A DNA stretch of 64,000 nucleotides from Nitrospira sp. (GCA_024998595.1 JACOEK010000003.1:124001-188000); one strand, 5' to 3'; positions 1-8,746 are shown, numbered from the stretch's first letter. Notes: generated by a model not told the origin, from the letters alone. Translations and numbers: made by a program.

Positions 1-2137
1 CCAAATGGGGCGGATCTTGTTTGTAGTCAGCCAAGAGCGTGGCTAGATTGTTGGCCGACAGGAGATTGCGCGGATTGATTCGTAAGACAGTTTCATACGA
101 TGCAATAGCCTCGTCGATCAACCCACGGTCGGCGAGCAATGACGCCAGCAGCATGTGCAATTCTTCGCTCGAAGGATTGGCAACCAAACCTTCCTGCACG
201 ATCTTGATGGCCTGGTCAGGCTGTCGTTGCGCCTGCATCAAGCTTACCCAGTTGAGCCAAGGCGTCACCCAGGCTGGATTGATTTTCGTAGCCTGTCGAT
301 AGTGTGCTGCGGCTGCGTCTCGTCGGCCGAGAATGGATGAGACCTCTCCCAATAGACCATACGCATAGGGGTGGGAAGGGTTGGTGCTTACGATGCTTTC
401 CAGTCGCCGGCGGGCATGCTCCGCTTGTTTTTGCATGAGGTCAAGCCGAACGAGGGCCACAAGCGGATCTGCAACATTCGGGGCCATGGTTGCAGCCCGC
501 TCAAAGGCGACGGAAGCTCTCGCATAGTCATTCCGGCTCTCGTGCAGGCGCCCCTCTGCCATAAAAAATGATGGACTGTCTCCCGTCGCTTGACGTAAAC
601 GGTCAAGGACTGATTTGGCATGAACCCATTCACCGACCGCCAGATCTAAAAGGAATAAGCCTTCCAATGCCGGCAAGTAGGCAGGATTCATTTTGAGCAA
701 GCCCAGGAGGCGCGCCCGTGCCTTGGGGCCATGCCCTGCTTGGGTCTCCAGTGTGGCCAATGCTAATCCCGGTTCTAAGGCACCTGGGTTGAGAGCCACC
801 GCGCGCTCGAAACTTTCACGGGCAAGCTGGGCCTCTCTCGTCTGAATATAGGCCTGGCCCAGAAGGTGGTGGACGTGGGACAATTCTGGCTGGTCGCGCA
901 ATACAGTCCGAAAGGCCTGTACTGCCTCTCTTCCGTTTTGCCCTAAGAGCGCAATCTTGCCTTGCAAGATTAATCCTTCGGCGGACCGCGGATTTTCTCC
1001 TAATACCGCAGCCAGCCGCTGCAGGGCCTCATCCTGCTTTCCTGCGGCGAAATCGAGTTGAGCGATTTTGACACTGGCGTCTAGGCCGGCTGGCTTCTTT
1101 TCGTATTCCTTAGCCATCGATGCATATACATTCCGGGCCGCAATCATATCCTTCTGATGCTCGTACAAGGCGCCCAATGCAAGCGGAATTTTGGTCGAGT
1201 ACGGCAGTCGTTCCATGGCCTGCCGAAATGCGGCTTCGGCGGATTCTTTTCCTCTTCGCAATCTTAAGAAATCAGCCAATGCCAGCCAGGTTTGCTCTTG
1301 GTCAGGAAGCGCCTGCAAGGCTTCGCGCAAGGTAGCTTCGGCACGGTCAAACTCATGGTGCTGGTCGTAAAACCGCGCGAGTTTCAACCGATGGTCGTAG
1401 ATGGTCGGTTCTTCTTGGACCATCTGACGCAACACCTGCTCCGTGGCGGGGTTGTCATGCGCTTGGTCTAAAATGGCCTTGAGGTTATTCAATAGATCCA
1501 AATGATGAGGATGTGAGCGGAGGGCCTGTTGCAAGATGGTTTTTGCTTCCTGTAAGCGCTGCTGATGGCCATAGAGGGTTGCTAACAGGATAGCCGTGTC
1601 CGGTTCATCAGGATGGCGCCGGTAGAGATCTTCAGCTCGTCCCACGGCTTGGGAAATTTTGTCTTGTTGGGCGAGCACGGCAATTTTCAGCGCCTCAGCC
1701 TGAGGATCTTGTGGAGTTTTTCTTTGCACTCTTTCCGCTATGCGCAGTACCTCGTCGGCGAGTTTGGCTTCCAAGTAATATTTCGCCAGCATGATGAGAG
1801 CGTCCCGGTGATCGGGATTGATATCCACCACTTGTTGGTAGTTGGCGACAGCATTACGCCAGTTCTTCTCCTTCTCTTCCACCTGGGCCACGAGGTAATA
1901 AGCCTCGGCATCCTTGGGATCAATCTTCAATACATTGCGAAGTGCGACACGGGCCTTCGGGAAGTTCCCCGCCTGGATATACTCCTGGGCTTTTGCACGG
2001 TATTGCGCCTTCCGCTCTTGAGGCCCCCCGCATGCCGACAGGGTGAATATCAGCGGTAGCGTGAACATGACGGCGAAACGGCAGAAGGTTGTAGGCCGAC
2101 GCTCGCTCATGAAGCCACCAAGCTCATCATTTTCCAT
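1..2137 (-). CDS. prsT: TPR-repeat lipoprotein of the PrsT type (PEP-CTERM/exosortase system), 3' end outside window
   Basis: The reading frame runs from an ATG at 2137 to the left edge without a stop, giving at least 712 codons; the C-terminus is missing. The N-terminus has a basic stretch, a hydrophobic segment and a lipobox-like LSAC-G, so it is predicted to be an outer- or inner-membrane lipoprotein. The rest is almost wholly tetratricopeptide repeats (for example IQAGNFPKARVALRNVLKID and NPRNLLSANNLATLL). Very long TPR lipoproteins beside exosortase genes are known as PrsT, thought to serve export or assembly of the exopolysaccharide that accompanies protein sorting. It starts 4 bases after the stop of the WecA-like gene, so the two are probably cotranscribed. 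A second in-frame ATG at 2110 is possible. The PrsT assignment rests on length, lipobox and context. Confidence 0.8.
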   Translation of the reverse strand, partial: MENDELGGFMSERRPTTFCRFAVMFTLPLIFTLSACGGPQERKAQYRAKAQEYIQAGNFPKARVALRNVLKIDPKDAEAYYLVAQVEEKEKNWRNAVANYQQVVDINPDHRDALIMLAKYYLEAKLADEVLRIAERVQRKTPQDPQAEALKIAVLAQQDKISQAVGRAEDLYRRHPDEPDTAILLATLYGHQQRLQEAKTILQQALRSHPHHLDLLNNLKAILDQAHDNPATEQVLRQMVQEEPTIYDHRLKLARFYDQHHEFDRAEATLREALQALPDQEQTWLALADFLRLRRGKESAEAAFRQAMERLPYSTKIPLALGALYEHQKDMIAARNVYASMAKEYEKKPAGLDASVKIAQLDFAAGKQDEALQRLAAVLGENPRSAEGLILQGKIALLGQNGREAVQAFRTVLRDQPELSHVHHLLGQAYIQTREAQLARESFERAVALNPGALEPGLALATLETQAGHGPKARARLLGLLKMNPAYLPALEGLFLLDLAVGEWVHAKSVLDRLRQATGDSPSFFMAEGRLHESRNDYARASVAFERAATMAPNVADPLVALVRLDLMQKQAEHARRRLESIVSTNPSHPYAYGLLGEVSSILGRRDAAAAHYRQATKINPAWVTPWLNWVSLMQAQRQPDQAIKIVQEGLVANPSSEELHMLLASLLADRGLIDEAIASYETVLRINPRNLLSANNLATLLADYKQDPPHL

Positions 2138-2141
2138 GACC

Positions 2142-3770
2142 CTACATCCATGCCTTCACCCCCAATCCAAACAACACCCAGAGCGACACCGCCCCCAATT
2201 GCTTCACGCGATCGGTGAAGCTATGCAACAACAGCTCAAAGGCGAAATACAGAACGATCAATTTTGCGGCTAAGATACTCAGGGTAGGCATGTCCGCCCG
2301 CATTTCCGGCAGCAACGGAACGATCAAGGCGAAAAATACCATGAGGTAATCAAGCGGCGTAGTTTGGAAACGGTTACCGCGGCCGAACCGCATGCTTAAC
2401 AAGACTAAAACGGCAATGAGGGCTAAAAGTGAATTTTGAGTGACATAGATGGGCCATATGTCCGGTAGTCCGGAATGCTCAACCATATACATCAGAAAGG
2501 CGCTGCCGACGTACAACCCTCCCCGTACAAAATGTGAGCGATACTGGGGCAGGAACCACGGCCCGGCCAACACCACCACGAAAAGACTAATGGCCGCAAA
2601 TCCGACATCTCTCGGTACATGCCCAGGGAGGAAGATATGTGCGACTAAAAATAGTGGAACGACGACGGCCAGAAAACGGGGGGTCATGTCACTGACCCAC
2701 AGCCCTGCCCTGGCGAGTTTGCCGTCAGAGAGTACCCGACCGTTTGATGTAATGGACGAGGCCTCACGGCGACGCTCAGTCGCAACAAACAAGGAGAACA
2801 TGGCTAGGGCGAACGCACCATAGATGGCAAGGATCAGCACATCGGATTGCCAACGAAGAAGATAGGCCAGCCCCACCATCACCGCCTGAATCCCATAGAT
2901 CACGATGACGGCTTCATAATGGGACAATCCCAGCGCCAGAAGCTTGTGATGTATATGGTTTCGATCACCGATGAAAGGCGAGCACCCCTTTGCAAGCCGT
3001 TGACCCATGACGGCAATCGTATCGAGAAAGGGCAGTCCGAGTACAAGCAAGCCAATTGTTAAGGGAAAAGGACCCCGGGCTGGATCGCTCATGAGCAGTA
3101 CAAGGACCCCCATCGAGAACCCGAGCAATTGACTGCCCGCGTCGCCCATGAAAATCCTGGCCGGATAAGTGTTGTAGCGTAAGAATCCGAGTAACCCGCC
3201 TAAGAATCCCGCGGCCAGCACCAGCACGGCTGTGTCATGGGATAGATATGCGAGATAGGCAATGCCGGCGAAACTCAGGAACGCCAGACCTCCTGCCAAT
3301 CCATCGAGGCCGTCGGAGAGGTTGACGGCGTTCGAGGCTCCGACTAGAAATATCACGGTCAAGGGTACTGTCAACCAGAGCGGCGCTTCTTCTTCGTAGA
3401 GAAATGGGATCTGTTCGAAGCGGATCTGGCCGATGACCACCACCACCAGCACAGCCAGTAATTGCCCAAGGAGTTTTGTGCGGTAGTTCAGATTGGCCCG
3501 ATCATCCCAAATGCCGAATCCGAGGAGGATGGCCGCGCTCACCAATGCCGGCGCAATGACCGGATCTTGCGGCACCCAGAAGAAAATGGACAGGATGGCC
3601 GCAGAGCCGAACGCGATGCCGCCGATCCTCGGGATTGGATTGGCGTGGACCTTTCTCTCGCCAGGAAGATCCATGAAACTCCAGCGCCCGGCATTCATCT
3701 GCAACGGCGGGATGAGCGCCATGCAGATGAAGAGCGAGGTGATGAAGCAAAAAAAGACTGCGCTGGTCAT
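2142..3770 (-). CDS. WecA/MraY-family undecaprenyl-phosphate sugar-1-phosphate transferase with extra C-terminal membrane domain
   Basis: This polytopic membrane enzyme would transfer an N-acetylhexosamine-1-phosphate from UDP-sugar to undecaprenyl phosphate, starting a lipid-linked glycan. The family motifs are all visible: an early DLPGERKVH/PIPRIGG block, FGIWDDR, NAVNLSDGLDGLAGG, MGDAGSQLLGF and the GDRNHIHHKLL histidine motif. The 542 residues exceed the usual 350 or so; about 200 extra residues at the C-terminus contain further membrane helices and do not resemble the catalytic core. I chose the ATG at 3770 because it lies 2 bases after the exosortase stop and begins with MTSAVFFCFI; an upstream in-frame extension to 3938 would overlap the exosortase and is low-complexity. 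WecA-like enzymes are regular members of exosortase/exopolysaccharide loci. Confidence 0.88.
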   Translation of the reverse strand: MTSAVFFCFITSLFICMALIPPLQMNAGRWSFMDLPGERKVHANPIPRIGGIAFGSAAILSIFFWVPQDPVIAPALVSAAILLGFGIWDDRANLNYRTKLLGQLLAVLVVVVIGQIRFEQIPFLYEEEAPLWLTVPLTVIFLVGASNAVNLSDGLDGLAGGLAFLSFAGIAYLAYLSHDTAVLVLAAGFLGGLLGFLRYNTYPARIFMGDAGSQLLGFSMGVLVLLMSDPARGPFPLTIGLLVLGLPFLDTIAVMGQRLAKGCSPFIGDRNHIHHKLLALGLSHYEAVIVIYGIQAVMVGLAYLLRWQSDVLILAIYGAFALAMFSLFVATERRREASSITSNGRVLSDGKLARAGLWVSDMTPRFLAVVVPLFLVAHIFLPGHVPRDVGFAAISLFVVVLAGPWFLPQYRSHFVRGGLYVGSAFLMYMVEHSGLPDIWPIYVTQNSLLALIAVLVLLSMRFGRGNRFQTTPLDYLMVFFALIVPLLPEMRADMPTLSILAAKLIVLYFAFELLLHSFTDRVKQLGAVSLWVLFGLGVKAWM

Positions 3771-3772
3771 GG

Positions 3773-5323
3773 TCAATCCGGAATGTATCGGGTGAGTTGA
3801 GGCTGAATCTGTCTGGCGAGTTGGAGGATGCGATGCTCCACCTCCTTCTCCGCCTCTCCCGGAAGGACTGATGCCGAAAGACGAATCAGCGCCCCGTCGC
3901 TTCGCTGCTTCGTCAAGGCATCCCATAAGAGATACCATTTCACCGAGTATTCGCTTGCAAGTTGTCGATCGCGCTGCTTGAACCAGTATAAGACCAACTG
4001 TTTCTCGCGATCTTTCTGAATCAAGACGCGATTGACGGGAATAGCTCTTCCATCGGCTGGGAGAATCACACGGTCATGCGAGGTAATCTCCCAACCACCT
4101 CCGGGAATGCAGCTCGACGGAGAGTGAGCGGATCGACCATTACGCTGTGAGCGGTAGTAGGCCATGTAGAGGGTAACTGGTGCCTTTTCGGACTCTGCAT
4201 AGTCCGCAAGCAGGTAATCGTCGAATCGCAAGGTGGAAATGAGTTGGGGTTCCACCGGCAAAGTGTTGCCATGCCAGTTTCCGATGCGCATAGCAAAATC
4301 CATAAACGCGGCGCGTGCGGGGGGACGCTCCTGGCGATCACCCATCGACCATCCAAACAGAGCGGCGCAGGCGAGCAATGACATGCTTGCGACGTAAGCC
4401 GGAAAAATAAACCCAGCATTGGGAGCAGATGGACCAGGTCCGGAAGACGGCATGGCGGAGCTGCCAGCATTCGAGTTGTCATAGATCTGAAAGTGCGAGA
4501 TTCCACGTGAGCCAGGTAAAGATTGCACCCTCGAGAGTGCCCACATTTCCGCGAACAGTATCCCCAGGGTGGTCAAGAATAGAACCCATCCTTCAAATAG
4601 ATGCAGGAAGCCCTCCGCTGCTTGAGGGCCGTACCACTCCACGAGAACACCTACCATCCCAATGCGCACGCCATTGACCAGTACCGAGATTGGCAAAGCG
4701 GAGAGAACCAGTACGATTCGCTTCCACATGCGATCACGGAAAAAGTATGCACACAAGAGGGCAAGTGCCGTCAGCGGAAACAGGTACCGAATGCCGCTAC
4801 AGGCTTCGGCCACCTGCAATTGGACCGGCCCGAGATCGATGACATTGCCTTCGCGAAAAGCAGTCACTCCGATAAATTGGAGGACCCCTACCCCAAGAGC
4901 CGATGACCACAGCTGCAATTGGGCGGAAAGGCTGTTATAGAGAAAAATAGGCAACGGGATGGCGGTCAGCAGATAGGCCAGAGGAAAAGTCAGTTCTTGT
5001 AGCGCTTTGATACCAAGGAATGAGAGCACCAGTCCGACAATCATGAGCCACAGCGACAGATGAGAGATTATGTAGAGAGTACTGACGTTCCCTGCTACGT
5101 AGAGCAGAAGGCCCGGAAGCAGAACCATTGTCCCCCACCAGGACGGCTCAAACGTCACTTTCGCCAACTGGTGGCGGTGGTGCCAGATTAGAACTGCGCT
5201 GATAATCGGGATGAAAGGACCGTGGCTATAGTCGTCACGTCCCCATTGGCCCATCATGAACAACAGACTATCGGCATACATGTAGCCCAGGAGGGCAACA
5301 GTAACCAATCCGATGAAAGCCAC
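3773..5323 (-). CDS. xrtD: Exosortase fused to EpsI domain, probably XrtD (VPLPA-CTERM-specific)
   Basis: This is an integral-membrane transpeptidase-like enzyme that recognises C-terminal PEP-CTERM-type tails of exported proteins. Residues 1 to about 275 form the multi-helix exosortase domain with DDYSHGPFIP near the N-terminus, the catalytic-cysteine motif EACSGIRY (Cys175), the NGVRIG arginine motif (Arg220) and a later histidine (His241). The remainder, after one more membrane segment, is an EpsI domain with the SSCIPGGGWE motif. The neighbouring exported protein ends in a VPLPA-CTERM tail, which is the partner of the XrtD exosortase type; that pairing is why I prefer XrtD over XrtA, and this is an inference. 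It begins an apparent operon with the WecA-like and PrsT-like genes, with gaps of 2 and 4 bases. Confidence 0.85.
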   Translation of the reverse strand: MAFIGLVTVALLGYMYADSLLFMMGQWGRDDYSHGPFIPIISAVLIWHHRHQLAKVTFEPSWWGTMVLLPGLLLYVAGNVSTLYIISHLSLWLMIVGLVLSFLGIKALQELTFPLAYLLTAIPLPIFLYNSLSAQLQLWSSALGVGVLQFIGVTAFREGNVIDLGPVQLQVAEACSGIRYLFPLTALALLCAYFFRDRMWKRIVLVLSALPISVLVNGVRIGMVGVLVEWYGPQAAEGFLHLFEGWVLFLTTLGILFAEMWALSRVQSLPGSRGISHFQIYDNSNAGSSAMPSSGPGPSAPNAGFIFPAYVASMSLLACAALFGWSMGDRQERPPARAAFMDFAMRIGNWHGNTLPVEPQLISTLRFDDYLLADYAESEKAPVTLYMAYYRSQRNGRSAHSPSSCIPGGGWEITSHDRVILPADGRAIPVNRVLIQKDREKQLVLYWFKQRDRQLASEYSVKWYLLWDALTKQRSDGALIRLSASVLPGEAEKEVEHRILQLARQIQPQLTRYIPD

Positions 5324-5347
5324 AACACACCTAGATGGGAAGCTAGA

Positions 5348-5371
5348 CCTCTCCCCCAGTAGGGGGAGAGG
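5348..5371 (-). terminator. Perfect 10-bp hairpin between VPLPA-CTERM gene and exosortase gene
   Basis: CCTCTCCCCC and GGGGGAGAGG form a perfect 10-bp stem around the loop AGTA. It sits about 85 bases after the stop of the VPLPA-CTERM gene and 24 bases before the exosortase start. No U-tract follows on the minus strand, so it may be a pause/terminator element or an RNA-stabilising hairpin rather than a classical intrinsic terminator. Confidence 0.5.
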
Positions 5372-5456
5372 AAGGAAACGGCAAGTTGGATGGATTCTGC
5401 TAGTGCTGTAGAAATTAATCTGCTTGCTCAGCGTCCAGGGAACGGAGGCGGTGAAT

Positions 5457-6146
5457 CTAAGATTCCTTTCGGGAAACTAAGCCCCGTGAACCCAGACCGA
5501 CCAGCGCGATCAATCCTGCGCCGAACAACCACACCGCCGCCGGCAATGGGACCAGAGACGTCAAGGCGCCCTGTACCCGTGTGCTCGCTGATCCAAACAG
5601 AAGGCGGAACTGGGACGTGGCGAACGATGAAAGGCTCGGCGGAACTGCTGGAAGCTTATCGTTGGAAAAGATAGTGCCGCTTGGATCGGTTAGCTCAAGC
5701 AGAAAGCTCGTCGGCGTGTATCCGTTCACAGGATTGCCGAACAACCCATTAACTCGCAGTTCATAAATATCGTTGCCGGCGCCAGGGGCGCTATTGGTCA
5801 CTCTGATAAAGCTGTTTCCCGGTGCAAAGGTGGCGAAGTACGTCCCAACGGTCACAGAGAAATTTTGGATCGCGTTTGTATATTGCCCGATGTTCGAAGC
5901 TGCGTTCCTATCAGTTGTCAGCGTGTTGAAGCTGGCTCCTCCGGACACCGGGAGAGACGTGCTAAAGCCGTCTGCGCCGAAACCCCCTGGCGTGAACACA
6001 CCGCCGGATACGCTTCCGACAGAACCACTGAAGTTAAAGGACATTGAAGCTGCCTGAGCCGCACCAGGTGTTGCGAGCACCGCACAAAGAAGGCCCGCTC
6101 CTATCCCGAGCATGGTCATCACTGGCTTTTGATTGCTGGTTGTCAT
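5457..6146 (-). CDS. Exported protein with VPLPA-CTERM sorting domain
   Basis: This 229-residue protein has a signal peptide (MTTSNQKPVMTMLGIGAGLL, then a hydrophobic core ending at AQA), a secreted body of about 170 residues rich in Ser, Gly, Asn and Thr, and a C-terminal tail VPLPAAVWLFGAGLIALVGL followed by a short Arg/Lys-containing end. That tripartite tail is the VPLPA-CTERM sorting signal handled by exosortase. The ATG at 6146 has a strong Shine-Dalgarno (GAGGAGGAAAGAG); an in-frame extension upstream to 6272 lacks signal-peptide character. It is probably a surface or extracellular-matrix protein and is the only sorting substrate seen here. No enzymatic domain was recognised. A hairpin at 5348-5371 separates it from the exosortase operon, so it may be made in greater amount than the sorting enzyme. 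Confidence 0.9.
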   Translation of the reverse strand: MTTSNQKPVMTMLGIGAGLLCAVLATPGAAQAASMSFNFSGSVGSVSGGVFTPGGFGADGFSTSLPVSGGASFNTLTTDRNAASNIGQYTNAIQNFSVTVGTYFATFAPGNSFIRVTNSAPGAGNDIYELRVNGLFGNPVNGYTPTSFLLELTDPSGTIFSNDKLPAVPPSLSSFATSQFRLLFGSASTRVQGALTSLVPLPAAVWLFGAGLIALVGLGSRGLVSRKES

Positions 6147-6535
6147 CTCTTTCCTCCTCGACAGGTATAAAAGCGCACTTGCATAACCACGCATGGCCCA
6201 CTTAGGCAGAGCACAATTTCGCTGTAGCTCTAATGGTCTTTGGACAGTACTCAAAACTGAAAAGCAGCGCAAGGTTTTTTTGGAAAAAAAGTAAAATAGT
6301 AATACGTATTCTACGTGTCTGTATGGATTGTCCTACACACATGTCGAAGAGAAACGGGAATCACTTCGAATAGTGTCTCATGTTGTGACATTTCTAATTA
6401 TCGGCCGGAGCCAAGTGGACCTATGCACAAGCAAACTCAGTCACGTGTGAATATGCGCGACGTGTCACACGTCATTTTTAGTTCTTCCGTGTCGTTCACT
6501 TGGACGAACCCAGCCAAAACCCAGCAACACATTAC
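6147..6535. other. 389-bp intergenic region upstream of the VPLPA-CTERM gene
   Basis: No gene is evident. It should hold the promoter of the leftward VPLPA-CTERM gene. It is AT-rich around 6265-6320, with a poly-T/poly-A inverted pair and the palindrome AATACGTATT. A 15-bp perfect palindrome GACGTGTCACACGTC lies at 6459-6473, and related TGTGACA/ACGTGTGA strings occur nearby, so a regulator site is possible. A GCCGATAA string at 6398-6405 (minus strand) resembles a sigma-28 -10 box but lacks a convincing -35. Confidence 0.4.
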
Positions 6536-7435
6536 TTAGGGTTGTGTGGCTGGCAATTTCTTGATGAACTCCTTCGTCACCGTCCACCAGGCAGCGTTGT
6601 TATCCCATTTAGCCGGACCGCCATTGTCCCACCCGCCCCAAATCACGACTCCATCCGCGTATGTCTTGGCCATCTGCAATTGCAATCTCCAGAAATCCGC
6701 AGGCAAGTAGGCCCCTTTAATCGAAGGGTTTGAGTTGTGATACTGGGGCATAATGAATACGTAGACTGGTTTTCCCTTTGCGAGACGTTTAGCTTCTGCA
6801 ATCTGAGTGTACGCATAGCGCACCCAGCCACCGCGGTCCGTGTAGAAGGTGTAGGCTGAAGGAAAAAGAATGTCTACGGCATGAGCAAGAGGGGTCAGTG
6901 AATCATTCCCAGCCGTAAAGGACGCCCATTCCTTGCTTCCCGGGAACGAGAGCGACTTCCAATAGTCGCGTATGGGTGGGGCACCGTAATAGCCTACCTT
7001 TAGGGATGGGGCCGCTTCCTTAAACCACTGCAACACTGTCATGTATTTTGATAGACCGTTTCGAACCTCATTAGAGTCTCCCTGCAATGGCCAATGCTCA
7101 ATATCAATGACCACAGGGTTGTTTGTGGCCTGTGCGCCCAACGCGAGACGCTCTACCACATCCTTTTCTGGCAAACGGTCGGCATTTTTGTACCAATCTT
7201 GCCCAAATTGGGTCGTATAAATTATTGAGAGTGGCTGGATGCCATATGCCGAAAGGTCTGGCTTGCCGGCGTACAAGGTGCCATCAAAGACTTTGAATGG
7301 CTTTGCAGTCGATAGTCCTTGTGCGTGTGCAGTGGGCCAGTCCACGTCACGCGCAAAAAACGAAATCGACCAAATCCCCAAGCTTGTTGCTGCGACAAAT
7401 GCGGCAACAAAAAGTATTCTATGCATTGTTTTCAT
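6536..7435 (-). CDS. Exported protein with GH56 (hyaluronidase)-like motif order, paralogue A
   Basis: This 299-residue protein has an N-terminal signal segment (MKTMHRILFVAAFVAATSLG) and a body resembling a TIM-barrel glycosidase. Its landmarks follow the order seen in GH56 hyaluronidases: an early IIYTTQFGQDW block, VVIDIEHWP with Asp111-x-Glu113 where GH56 has its catalytic D-x-E, KVGYYGAPP (GH56: GYYGFP-like), DILFPSAYTF (GH56: LYPSIY), KPVYVFIMPQYH, and DGVVIWGGW (GH56: GVVLWVSW). The match is by eye; family membership is an inference. The predicted role is cleavage or remodelling of an extracellular polysaccharide. The ATG at 7435 has GGAGG 7 bases upstream. A close paralogue lies next to it on the same strand, and glycan synthesis genes follow. 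Confidence 0.65.
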   Translation of the reverse strand: MKTMHRILFVAAFVAATSLGIWSISFFARDVDWPTAHAQGLSTAKPFKVFDGTLYAGKPDLSAYGIQPLSIIYTTQFGQDWYKNADRLPEKDVVERLALGAQATNNPVVIDIEHWPLQGDSNEVRNGLSKYMTVLQWFKEAAPSLKVGYYGAPPIRDYWKSLSFPGSKEWASFTAGNDSLTPLAHAVDILFPSAYTFYTDRGGWVRYAYTQIAEAKRLAKGKPVYVFIMPQYHNSNPSIKGAYLPADFWRLQLQMAKTYADGVVIWGGWDNGGPAKWDNNAAWWTVTKEFIKKLPATQP

Positions 7436-7870
7436 GATGCATCCTCCACGTAAAGTTCTTTTACTCGCCCATCTCGACCAGTCAAATTCATGTGCATGAG
7501 TTATCTTAAACAAGCGGCTTCACCCCGCTATCTTCATGCTCATCGGTCGCCGGCAAGTGCAACTTGACTCAGATGAACCAGCGCACAATGTGATTCCTAA
7601 TCTCTTACATCATGCCGCCACATGCCGATCCCTCGGACCAGAGACGTATGGTGTTACCCCTCACGTAGAGCGACTTAGGGGTAGAAATGTGTCTGCTGAG
7701 ACCTGGAATGGATTCGGAGTACGGGCCGAACAGTTGGGTCAGAGTTTGGTCACGCAGCCGCAAGGAACATGGAACGCGCGGGCGCTGTAGTTGTCTAGAG
7801 GTGAGAAAGACGATGTGTCATTTTGATACGTCGGCACATATTTCCTATGGTTCGTCGTACCCGTTGAGTG
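7436..7870. other. 435-bp intergenic region between the two GH56-like paralogues
   Basis: I see no coding sequence that I would support, no strong hairpin and no repeat. It must contain the end of the 7871-8746 transcript and probably a promoter for the gene starting at 7435. Short frames on both strands lack Shine-Dalgarno sequences and recognisable protein character. Confidence 0.4.
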
Positions 7871-8746
7871 TCAGGGTTTTGGGTTCTGTATTGTCGTCAT
7901 AAAATCCTTTGTCACCTTCCACCACCCAGCCTCTTCATCCCATTGTGCTGGGCGATTGTTCTTTCCCCACCCTCCCCATAGAACAATCCCATCGGCATAT
8001 TGTCTCGCCGTTTCCAGCTCGAGACGCCAATAGTCAACGGGCAAATATGTTCCGGAGAGCGTCCGATTAGAATCATGGTATTGCGGCCATAGAAACACAT
8101 ACACAGGCTTTCCATTCGCACATCTTCGTGCCTGTGCAATTTGACCATAGGCATAACGCACCCACGCCCCTTGATCGGCATAGAAGGTGTACAAGGAGGG
8201 AAAGAGCACATCCACCGCTCCCGCCAGGGACCGTAGCCGGTCGTTATCGGTGGAAAGAGATTCCCACTCCTTGCTGAGGGGGGGGCGTATTGCTCTCCAA
8301 TAGTCGCGCAATGGTGGGACGCCATAATAACCAGTGACTAATTCGGGAACCGCTTCTTTAATCCACTGCAGAACCGTAATGTATCTCGATAGACTGGATT
8401 CCACTTGGGCGGAGTCTCCAGTCAGGGGCCAATGTTCGATATCGATCACGACATAGCCGGCTTTTGCCTTGGATTCGAGAGCCACTCGCTGCACGACTTC
8501 CTTATCAGGTAAGCGAGTGGCCGTTTTGAACCAGTCCTTACCGAACTGGCCCGCATAGGTAATGCTGATAGGCTGAATCCCGACTAGAGCCAGATTCGGC
8601 TTATCGGCGTACAGCAGGCCGTCAAACACGACGAACGGTTTGGGTTGCGTAAGCGACTGCGCATCACCAATAGAGGGCGCAGCGCATAACGCCATGATAC
8701 TCAGGACACGGAGGAGAAAGGCTGCAAAACCGCGAAGGTCAGACAT
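7871..8746 (-). CDS. Exported protein with GH56 (hyaluronidase)-like motif order, paralogue B
   Basis: This 291-residue paralogue of the 6536-7435 product shares its blocks over nearly the whole length: KPFVVFDGLLYADKPNL, SITYAGQFGKDWF, VVIDIEHWP (Asp102-x-Glu104, the presumed catalytic pair), VTGYYGVPPLRDYW, DVLFPSLYTFYAD, KPVYVFLWPQYHDSN and DGIVLWGGW. The N-terminal hydrophobic segment ending near GDAQ is a likely signal peptide. ATG at 8746 and GTG at 8749 are adjacent possible starts, with AGGAAGGTG upstream. A hyaluronidase-like glycosidase acting on the polysaccharide encoded by the neighbouring cluster is a reasonable hypothesis, but the substrate is unknown and an inactive carbohydrate-binding barrel is also possible. 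Confidence 0.65.
   Translation of the reverse strand: MSDLRGFAAFLLRVLSIMALCAAPSIGDAQSLTQPKPFVVFDGLLYADKPNLALVGIQPISITYAGQFGKDWFKTATRLPDKEVVQRVALESKAKAGYVVIDIEHWPLTGDSAQVESSLSRYITVLQWIKEAVPELVTGYYGVPPLRDYWRAIRPPLSKEWESLSTDNDRLRSLAGAVDVLFPSLYTFYADQGAWVRYAYGQIAQARRCANGKPVYVFLWPQYHDSNRTLSGTYLPVDYWRLELETARQYADGIVLWGGWGKNNRPAQWDEEAGWWKVTKDFMTTIQNPKP

Noticed and set aside
6155-6190. GG-N10-GC spacing upstream of the VPLPA-CTERM gene as a sigma-54 promoter
   Set aside because: Only the GG and GC positions agree; the TGGCAC and TTGCA cores are poor, so I did not list it as a feature.
6398-6425. GCCGATAA with weak upstream box CATAGGTC as a sigma-28 promoter for the VPLPA-CTERM gene
   Set aside because: The -10 string is expected about twice by chance in this length; the -35 matches only 4 of 8 and the start codon is about 250 bases away.
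7536-7790. Rightward 84-codon frame between the GH56-like genes
   Set aside because: No ribosome-binding site, no recognisable protein character.
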